A stretch of 12,456 nt of DNA from Methanothrix sp. (GTDB taxonomy: Archaea > Halobacteriota > Methanosarcinia > Methanotrichales > Methanotrichaceae): NCBI GenBank assembly GCA_012798025.1, contig JAAZNX010000100.1, positions 1 through 12,456 on the forward strand, given 5' to 3'. Numbering within the stretch: position 1 is the stretch's first letter; each line of letters opens with the position of its first letter. Both the position numbers and the translations under genes were made by a program. This document shows positions 1 to 4,513 of this stretch, one piece after another. Below the pieces are notes generated by a model. It did no database searches and was not told where the DNA came from. It was given only the letters and a program-made list of their open reading frames with translations.

Positions 1-81
1 ATCCCGCGCAATCTCTTTTGTGGGCACCCTTTTGCGGTTTTGACGAAGAATATAGCGAACCTTCGTCTTGTTCAATTTCAT
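1..81 (-). pseudogene. N-terminal fragment of an IS transposase (helix-turn-helix part), cut by the window edge
   Basis: Reading the minus strand from an ATG at 81 gives 27 codons open to the edge, beginning MKLNKTKVRYILRQNRKR and ending VPTKEIARD. Basic residues followed by a T-K-x-I-A motif look like the N-terminal helix-turn-helix that binds DNA in transposases of archaeal insertion sequences, of the IS481/ISA0963-like kind as recalled. Only the first 27 residues are visible, so the catalytic DDE core cannot be seen, and whether the element is intact is unknown. The next element starts 26 bp away on the other strand. The family call is from memory of similar archaeal proteins and is moderate. 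Confidence 0.5.
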
Positions 82-107
82 ATCTTGGACTATGCGTCCA
101 AGCTTAG

Positions 108-290
108 ATGATGGGCGAAATAATTTCGGGACTCTACAGTCGTTATTCGCGAGTTGAGAAGGCTTTGATCAATGCCATAGTTGAATCATATCTACAGGGC
201 GTATCAACAAGACGAGTCCAGGATATAGTCTCTCGATTGGGAATCGAAGGGCTGTCCACATCAAGCGTTTCCAGGATCGCCAAGGAACTG
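108..290 (+). pseudogene. IS256-family (mutator-type) transposase fragment
   Basis: An ATG at 108, directly after an in-frame TAG, opens a frame whose first ~60 residues resemble the interior of IS256-type transposases. The diagnostic stretch is YLQGVSTRRVQDIV (about residues 29-41), followed by a GLSTSSVSRIAKEL stretch, the conserved region ahead of the catalytic core in this family. A full transposase is around 400 residues, so both ends are missing and the DDE catalytic residues are absent. At about base 291 the reading frame passes without a stop into unrelated hsdR sequence. The ORF of 94 codons (108-392) is therefore a chimera of two broken genes and is unlikely to make a working protein. 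Confidence 0.75.
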
Positions 291-429
291 GTCTTAGCTT
301 TGAGGAAGAATGTGGCTATCGACTGGACGGTAAAAGAGTCGGCCAGGGCAAAGCTGCGGGCGATTGCTGCGCAAATATGGCTACCCGCCTGACAAACAGG
401 AGGATGCGACGCAGACGGTGCTGGAGCGG
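291..429 (+). pseudogene. hsdR: 3'-terminal fragment of type I restriction endonuclease subunit HsdR, frameshifted
   Basis: The frame entering from the transposase fragment encodes [21 protein letters not shown], split here by a length rule only in that it is quoted as LRKNVAIDWTV then [10 protein letters not shown]. This resembles the conserved C-terminal tail of HsdR, the ATP-dependent translocase/nuclease subunit of type I restriction systems. After base 366 the similarity continues one base out of frame: codons from 367 read [20 protein letters not shown], the usual end of the tail. About four residues between the two blocks appear lost, which fits a small deletion that broke the frame. 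The result is a stop at 390-392. No hsdM or hsdS is visible nearby. This is a relic of a restriction locus, not a gene. Confidence 0.75.
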
Positions 430-728
430 ACTACCTTTGTCACATCACTGCGTCAGAGCACCTAGCACTGCCAAACGCAGCCCAGGTCAGGGAGGGGGTA
501 GTAGCATTTAGGATCGCAGCCCATATAGGGGACACCCTGAAGTATGGATTACGAGCCGAAGACAAGATGCTGGCCCAGTACAGGAAAGCAAGGGATTGGG
601 AGAATCAATTCAGGCTTGCCATTGATGGCAACAGGGCCAAGGAGGTTCATCTTCCAAATGAGACCAAGACCTGCTCCATGTGTGGAAAGTACTGTGCGAT
701 AGCCATCATGAAAGATTACCTGAAGTGA
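423..728 (+). pseudogene. thiC: C-terminal fragment of phosphomethylpyrimidine synthase ThiC
   Basis: A frame open from 423 to the TGA at 726-728 has no start codon near its beginning, yet reads as the end of ThiC, the radical-SAM enzyme that makes the thiamin pyrimidine. Visible signatures are GADYLCHIT then [38 protein letters not shown], and the terminal cluster motif CSMCGKYCA. The last carries three cysteines spaced CX2CX3C; the spacing best known from bacterial ThiC is CX2CX4C. Full ThiC is over 420 residues, so roughly three quarters is missing. The frame itself has no stops or shifts, which suggests the truncation is fairly recent. It joins the hsdR relic at about 421-430. Confidence 0.85.
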
Positions 729-1192
729 ACCCCCTTCCGAGTGGACGGAACTTTAAGCAATGCTGCTTATGAGAGAGAAAGTTGCAAGCACTTGAATATA
801 CTGCATGCTCAAACCAGAATCCTGCATGCTCAAACCAGAATCGCCCTCAATGACATTTTTATAAGTTAGAACCCACATTCCTTACTTTAACTTCCTAAAT
901 CGAGTATTTTTCTTGCCATCGATTCACGTAAATATTTTAAATTTAAAAATTAAATATAATTTAATATTTATTTTGCTTGCTCTTCTCCTCTGAGTAACAG
1001 CTCATCCTTGCAGCTCATGTCGCAGGAGAAAAACAACTAAAAGTCAAACTAACGAAATACTAAATTCTTATTTAATCAAATTGTTTTCGTTGAATTATGA
1101 AAATCGATAGCTTCGAAAACATTGAATCGTTAGCCCAAAGTGCGAAATGTGGGTTAGAAGAAATTATTTGTGGCACTGTTCTGCCTATTCCA
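729..1192. other. Gene-poor region with an A/T-only block
   Basis: No convincing gene is seen. The stretch holds the 21-bp tandem duplication and an almost pure A/T tract at about 929-974, whose ends form AAATATT (930-936) and AATATTT (963-969) in inverted order. A short frame at 1097-1243 (48 codons from ATG) runs straight through the CRISPR-type repeat at 1193; it is recorded as a finding and not as a gene. The A/T tract could hold promoter or DNA-unwinding elements or could simply be degraded intergenic DNA. Confidence 0.6.
801..842. repeat. Perfect tandem duplication of a 21-bp unit
   Basis: The 21-bp unit beginning CTGCATGCTCAAACCAGAAT occurs twice without mismatch at 801-821 and 822-842. 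It lies in a gene-free stretch just after the thiC relic. Two exact copies fit a recent slippage or a duplication scar; no third copy is seen nearby. No function is evident. Confidence 0.95.
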
Positions 1193-1229
1193 GTTTCAAT
1201 GGGGCCACGTCTTTTCAGACATGGAAAGA
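1193..1229 (-). CRISPR. Solitary CRISPR-type repeat, copy 1
   Basis: A 37-bp unit at 1193-1229 recurs without mismatch at 2812-2848. On the minus strand it ends in ATTGAAAC, the 3' octamer typical of many archaeal CRISPR repeats and the source of the crRNA 5' handle. Its centre is a near-perfect hairpin: arms at 1205-1212 and 1217-1224 (8 bp including one G-T pair) around a loop that reads GAAA on the minus strand. No further copy occurs at the 60-75 bp spacing of an array on either side, and no cas gene is in the window. It is either a remnant of a lost array or a stand-alone element. Confidence 0.7.
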
Positions 1230-1275
1230 ATTACTGTACATGACGTAATACCGCGCATCGTGTTGTGACAGAGAA

Positions 1276-1680
1276 TTACAAATTTCTTAAGTTTTGCCGA
1301 GAAACATCATCCTCGCCTCCATTAGTTGGATTCACAGCATACACTTGTTGTTTTCCAAATTTTGACAGATCGCTGCTGGCACTGAATGGCTTTGTATAAT
1401 ATTGGTTTCCGATCTTCGTAATTGCGGTCACATTTAACGATTCATTCATCCTTGGCTTGCACAAGGTTGCATCTCCGCCAAAATGTTGCAGAATCCATGC
1501 ATTATACTCATTTACGAGGGCATTGAATTCCGTCACGTTTTGTCCGTGGCTTGCCCTTTCGTAGGCTATGCCGAGCTTAAAGCTGAGGTTCATACCGTCT
1601 AATGCGGTTTGCTGCTCAGGGGTGTATGCGGAGGCCAGTCCAGCCAGGAGGATGAAAGAGACTACAATAATACCTTTCAT
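1276..1680 (-). CDS. Small secreted protein of unknown function
   Basis: A 134-residue product. The first ~18 residues form a clear signal peptide (MKGIIVVSFILLAGLASA), so the protein is exported. The mature part is hydrophilic, with Asn/Gln-rich stretches, three NxS/NxT sequons (NVT near 48, NES and NVT near 80) and one cysteine. It matches no family recognised here. The ATG at 1680 is preceded by a GAGGTGG ribosome binding site four bases away, which supports the start. TATA-like A/T sequence lies upstream at about 1705-1725. The gene sits alone between two identical CRISPR-type repeats. The signal peptide and the ribosome binding site make it likely to be real. Confidence 0.7.
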   Translation of the reverse strand: MKGIIVVSFILLAGLASAYTPEQQTALDGMNLSFKLGIAYERASHGQNVTEFNALVNEYNAWILQHFGGDATLCKPRMNESLNVTAITKIGNQYYTKPFSASSDLSKFGKQQVYAVNPTNGGEDDVSRQNLRNL

Positions 1681-1735
1681 AACACCACCTCATTAGCTGT
1701 TATATGCTTTTTTAAATATCTAATCTTTAAGGACT
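1681..1735 (-). promoter_or_regulatory. Promoter and ribosome binding site of the small secreted protein
   Basis: On the minus strand the order is a TATA-like ATATTTAAAAAA box (about 1711-1722), then an A/T spacer, a GAGGTGG Shine-Dalgarno element (about 1685-1691) and the ATG at 1680. This is the normal archaeal layout with a short leader. The box is inferred by eye. Confidence 0.45.
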
Positions 1736-2056
1736 CTATTGGCATCATTGAAATGCATCTTCACCAGCCTTGTTTTCTGCCGACCTAGTCCTTCTCTGCT
1801 CGGCGCCCATCTCCCGGCTATTCGCTGCAGCCAGGCCTTGCGCTTTGTCCAAGAGCAATCCGCGAGGAGCAGGCGTCTTGCATTCGCGCTCCTCGCGCCA
1901 GCACCTCTCCGCCAGGCGGCTTTGTATCATGTCCTTGATGCCCTCAGGCCTAGCTGGGGCGATCTGGTCTGATTATTATGCCAGACCAATTTCATCAACA
2001 TCAATTTCACACCGTGTACCATATGCTCTTATCTTTTGCAGTATGAATCTCCGGGT
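1736..2056. other. Stretch with no gene that can be supported
   Basis: GC-rich DNA between the small secreted gene and the winged-helix gene. Both strands carry open frames: minus 1745-1930, with about 61 codons from ATG, rich in Arg/Glu/Ala; and plus 1739-1972 and 1770-2105. None has a recognisable motif, a good ribosome binding site or a family resemblance. The minus frame has the more protein-like composition and could be a gene remnant. No choice can be defended. Confidence 0.4.
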
Positions 2057-2272
2057 ATGGAAAGGACTCCGCAGCCCCTCCATGACAGGATTCTCCGAAC
2101 TCTGACAGCATGCAACGGAGAGATAAATAGGCGTTATTTGCCATACCGTTTCGGAGTGACGCCGGAGATCCTAGAGGCTGCACTCCAGGACCTGAAAAGA
2201 GATGGCAGGATTAGCCTCGTGACAGTAATGTCACGAACTGGCCGACCGCAACAGATTGTAAGACTGCGATGA
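2057..2272 (+). CDS. Small winged-helix-like putative DNA-binding protein
   Basis: A product of 71 residues from the ATG at 2057; a TTG at 2036 would add seven. The pattern is that of a winged helix-turn-helix: a first helix (LHDRILRTLTACNGE), a helix-turn-helix region (YLPYRFGVTPEILEAALQDL), then DGRISLVTVMSRTGRPQQIV, which fits the two strands of a wing. Such small proteins usually repress or activate nearby genes. The family cannot be named, and this reading rests on hydrophobic spacing and the DGRI/GRP turns. It lies between the two CRISPR-type repeats and its TGA overlaps a weak downstream frame. Confidence that it is coding is moderate. Confidence 0.5.
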   Translation: MERTPQPLHDRILRTLTACNGEINRRYLPYRFGVTPEILEAALQDLKRDGRISLVTVMSRTGRPQQIVRLR

Positions 2273-2492
2273 GGAACAGTCCGGCGAGCACACGCGACCG
2301 TACGAGACCGCCTAGCAAGCGTCCGGCATCCTCGGAGCTGCAAGCCAAGCGAGGTCTGGACAGCTTGCACGTCCACCGGCCATCACGCTCGACTGGCTCT
2401 CAGCCAGCCGTCTCTAGAGCATCCAAGCTATGGATTGGCAACCAGAGCATCGCACAAGCACCAAGGCCTGCTTTTCTCTGGCTGTTCGTCTG
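2273..2492. other. Intergenic stretch, nothing recognisable
   Basis: Open frames exist on both strands, for example plus 2269-2535, which begins at an ATGA overlap with the winged-helix stop. Their products are Arg/Ser/Pro-rich without motifs. The plus frame overlaps the membrane-protein gene on the opposite strand. No RNA gene or clear repeat is seen. Confidence 0.4.
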
Positions 2493-2711
2493 TCAACGAG
2501 CCAAGCTAGACAACCATGCGCTAAAATCACTATAGGGCCTTCCCACTGCAGCCAGGTACAGGAAGATTCCAGCCCAAGCCCAGGCTGCCAGAGCGAACGG
2601 TATTGTTATCATCAGGAAGAAGGTTAGCATGAGGACCAGCCCGACACAGAACAGCAGGATGGCTATGAGCACATAGCATAAGCGCGATATGATGCTAATT
2701 TTTTTATACAT
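2493..2711 (-). CDS. Small integral membrane protein, two transmembrane helices
   Basis: 72 residues from the ATG at 2711; a GTG at 2723 would add four. Two hydrophobic helices are obvious: about residues 10-31 (beginning RLCYVLIAILLFCVGLVLML) and about 35-56 (IPFALAAWAWAGIFLYLAAV). A short basic N-terminus and a polar tail containing GRPYSDFSAW complete the protein. No family is recognised; holin-like or DUF-type small membrane proteins have this form. The upstream TTATAAA box at about 2736-2743 is centred roughly 28 bases before 2711, so transcription could start at the ATG and give a leaderless mRNA. That argues for 2711 over the GTG. Confidence 0.55.
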   Translation of the reverse strand: MYKKISIISRLCYVLIAILLFCVGLVLMLTFFLMITIPFALAAWAWAGIFLYLAAVGRPYSDFSAWLSSLAR

Positions 2712-2735
2712 GCTCTTGGCCACTCACCAAACATA

Positions 2736-2744
2736 GTTTATAAG
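2736..2744 (-). promoter_or_regulatory. TATA box for the small membrane protein
   Basis: The minus strand reads CTTATAAAC, a good archaeal TATA box. Its distance to the ATG at 2711 matches a leaderless or near-leaderless transcript. Confidence 0.4.
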
Positions 2745-2811
2745 GGCTGACGCCCTGTGGAGTGAGGTTTTTCATCCGCCACGTGTGCGCCTTGTCCTGT
2801 GGCACATGGGC

Positions 2812-2848
2812 GTTTCAATGGGGCCACGTCTTTTCAGACATGGAAAGA
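2812..2848 (-). CRISPR. Solitary CRISPR-type repeat, copy 2
   Basis: Identical over 37 bp to the copy at 1193-1229 and in the same orientation. The hairpin arms are at 2824-2831 and 2836-2843. The minus strand ends in ATTGAAAC at 2819-2812. The flanks of the two copies differ: ATGGGC ends just before this one, ATTCCA before the other. The conserved unit therefore ends sharply at the repeat borders, as CRISPR repeats do. No neighbouring copy at array spacing is visible. Confidence 0.7.
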
Positions 2849-2889
2849 GCGGCAATTTTTCAGCCTTCTCAGATGTCGAAAAAATGGTG

Positions 2890-2904
2890 ATTTTCACGCA
2901 CCTC
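2890..2904 (+). repeat. TTTCACGCACCT element, copy 1
   Basis: ATTTTCACGCACCTC, matching 12-13 bases with the copies at 2970-2984 (same direction, 80 bp on) and 3006-3020 (inverted). It could be a protein-binding site or part of a mobile miniature element. Confidence 0.7.
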
Positions 2905-2969
2905 TTCAACTTCTGCATAAAAGTTTAGGATGTTAGCCCTCTTTCAAGGGCATTTTCGATAAGCCTTGG

Positions 2970-3020
2970 CATTTCACGCACCTCCCAGGGTTTGGGGCAA
3001 AAATTAGGTGCGTGAAAAAT
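2970..3020 (+). repeat. Inverted repeat of the TTTCACGCACCT element (potential hairpin)
   Basis: TTTCACGCACCT at 2972-2983 and its exact complement AGGTGCGTGAAA at 3006-3017 form a 12-bp stem around a 22-base loop. The GTG start that the downstream permease-fragment frame could use (3008) lies inside the second arm, which argues against it being a real start. Confidence 0.75.
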
Positions 3021-3062
3021 GGGACGTTACCCGTCCCATCATCCATCCGTCTGGTCGGATGG
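3019..3062 (+). other. Two adjacent perfect hairpins
   Basis: Hairpin one pairs ATGGGACG (3019-3026) with CGTCCCAT (3032-3039) around a 5-base loop. Hairpin two pairs CCATCCG (3043-3049) with CGGATGG (3056-3062) around a 6-base loop. Only three bases separate them. No T-run follows, so they are not ordinary terminators. They may be part of a structured RNA or of the end of a small element. Confidence 0.6.
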
Positions 3063-3119
3063 CCCTCAGAAGAGAGGGAGCCTGCTCGCCAGATTCCACG
3101 CCTGTGCGTCTATCGCTCA

Positions 3120-3523
3120 AGGTTTATATCGCTTGCGCTTCGTGCCGTGATCGGCCTTACGCTCTGATTCACGAGGATGGACCCCTCGATGCCTACATCG
3201 TCTTTTACCATGTCTTGCCAAACACCTTGCAGGTGATCCTTGCCAAGTTCATCTTGGCCGTGGCAGGAGCCATGCTCACTGAGGCCTCCTTGAGCTTTTT
3301 AGGCCTAGGCGATCCCCTGCAGAAGAGCTGGGGGATGATGTTGAGCTACGCCTTCTCTAGGGGAGGATTCATCAACGGCTATTGGCGGTGGTACCTGCCA
3401 CCAGGTGTATGCATCTGTCTGGCAGCATTGAGCTTTGTTTTGATTGGCTTTGGGTTGGAGGAGCTGGATTCGAAGAGAGCTGAACGCCAGCAAGCTTTAG
3501 GACGAACTTTTGGGCGGCAGGGG
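3120..3523 (+). pseudogene. 3' fragment of a DppC/OppC-type ABC transporter permease
   Basis: The frame containing this stretch (open from 3008 to 3577) carries the C-terminal half of a dipeptide/nickel-type ABC permease. Recognisable parts are HVLPNTLQVILAKFILAVAG, then AMLTEASLSFLGLGDP (the conserved DppC signature), SWGMMLSYA, and a last membrane helix PGVCICLAALSFVLIGFGLEE. Residues before about base 3150 do not look like a permease, and several upstream helices of the ~280-residue family are missing. The tail overlaps pstS, which reads the other way, by about 54 bp, so the natural 3' end also seems replaced. No partner permease, ATPase or binding protein is nearby. A non-functional remnant is the best reading. 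Confidence 0.75.
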
Positions 3524-4354
3524 TCAAATAGGTATGAACCCATTCTCAATTGCTATCTTCTGACCGTCAGGGCTTAGCACGAAGTCTATGAAGGCCTTTG
3601 CACCAGGCGATGGATCTCCCAATGTGTAGAAATAGAGCTTACGAGCCAGTGTATAGGCACCGCTTTTTATGCTCTCAATCGTCGGGGAAATTCCATTGAT
3701 GGAGATCACCTTAGCGTCTCCGCGCAGGACGTAGCTGTATCCCACGTAGCCGATGGCATTATCGCTGCCCCGAATGGCGGTCTTGACCTCTGAGCTATCT
3801 GAAGCTTCCATGGACACGCCCGGCGTCTCGGCCTCCTTGCAGCCCATGATGATCTCATTGAAGGTATCCCTTGTTCCAGATCCTGCCTTCCTTCCTATGG
3901 CGAATATCTCCGAATCCGGCCCGCCAAAGTCCCTCCAGTTGGTAATATCCCCTCTATAAATTTTCTTTACATCGTCATTTGTGAGGGAGGTCACACCAGA
4001 ATTATACACCTCAGGGCTGACCACGATGCAGATGGCATCAAACCCTACTGGAATTTCCTTGAATCGTTTATTGCCTGTCTCGTACCTCTGTTTCTCTACA
4101 AGCTGGATCTCCCGGGATGCCATGGCAATGGAGGATCTGCCCTCAGCCACATCCACAATCCCAACTCCTGTGCCCCCTGAGGTCACGCTCACATGATATC
4201 TATCCTGAAGCATGTTGAACTCCTCGGCTTCAAGCTCTGCAAGTGGCATGACGGTGCTTGATCCGGAGACTGTAACCTTCTGCTCTCGGGCATGCACTGC
4301 TGCCGCCACAAAGAAGATGACGAGCAACAAGATCAATAGCTTGGATTTAGCCAT
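3524..4354 (-). CDS. pstS: Phosphate ABC transporter substrate-binding protein PstS
   Basis: The protein captures inorganic phosphate outside the membrane and delivers it to the PstCAB transporter. From the ATG at 4354 it is 276 residues, usual for this family. A signal peptide covers about residues 1-22 (MAKSKLLILLLVIFFVAA then AVHA). The phosphate-binding elements follow: SGSSTVMPL (30-38), SGGTGVGI (59-66) and GRKAGSGTRDTF (154-165), all typical of PstS. The frame is open further up, to 4453, but that extension would place 33 non-signal residues ahead of the signal peptide, so the internal start is preferred; an ATG also lies at 4357. No strong ribosome binding site is seen. The rest of the pst operon is absent: downstream is only the permease relic, so it is either a single-gene unit or a paralogue of a full operon elsewhere. 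Confidence 0.9.
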   Translation of the reverse strand: MAKSKLLILLLVIFFVAAAVHAREQKVTVSGSSTVMPLAELEAEEFNMLQDRYHVSVTSGGTGVGIVDVAEGRSSIAMASREIQLVEKQRYETGNKRFKEIPVGFDAICIVVSPEVYNSGVTSLTNDDVKKIYRGDITNWRDFGGPDSEIFAIGRKAGSGTRDTFNEIIMGCKEAETPGVSMEASDSSEVKTAIRGSDNAIGYVGYSYVLRGDAKVISINGISPTIESIKSGAYTLARKLYFYTLGDPSPGAKAFIDFVLSPDGQKIAIENGFIPI

Positions 4355-4513
4355 CATGATGTTGCCAATTGCCATTGATATTATGTAAGCTTTATCTCGA
4401 GCGGCGTTACGCTTGAAAATATTGATATACCCTGACGTTTTCTTCAATGGCACTGTGTATCATACAGGCACACATAAATCGTACGCATAAATCTAACTCA
4501 TCAGGGAATTGAA
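4355..4513. promoter_or_regulatory. Divergent intergenic region between pstS and the PaaK-type ligase
   Basis: A/T-rich segments around 4460-4500 hold CATAAATC-type sequences at about 4474-4481 and 4488-4495 (TTTATG on the minus strand), which can serve as weak TATA boxes in either direction. The ligase start at 4514 is preceded by AGGGAATTGAA. No clear operator is recognised. Confidence 0.35.

Noticed and set aside
1745..1930. Minus-strand frame of 61 codons, Arg/Glu/Ala-rich
   Set aside because: Acceptable composition, but no ribosome binding site, no motif and an overlapping plus-strand frame of equal length. Not enough to call a gene.
1770..2105. Plus-strand 111-codon frame
   Set aside because: Cys/Ser/Arg/Leu-rich shadow-like composition, overlaps the start of the better-supported winged-helix frame, no motifs.
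2269..2535. Plus-strand 88-codon frame starting at an ATGA overlap with the winged-helix gene
   Set aside because: The overlap is attractive, but the product is low-complexity Arg/Ser/Pro and its end is antisense to the two-helix membrane protein.
2745..2758. GGGC/GCCC small hairpin between the membrane protein and CRISPR repeat 2
   Set aside because: A four-base stem is too short to be meaningful.
1193..2848. A normal CRISPR array
   Set aside because: Only two repeats, 1.6 kb apart, with genes between them; no regular spacers.
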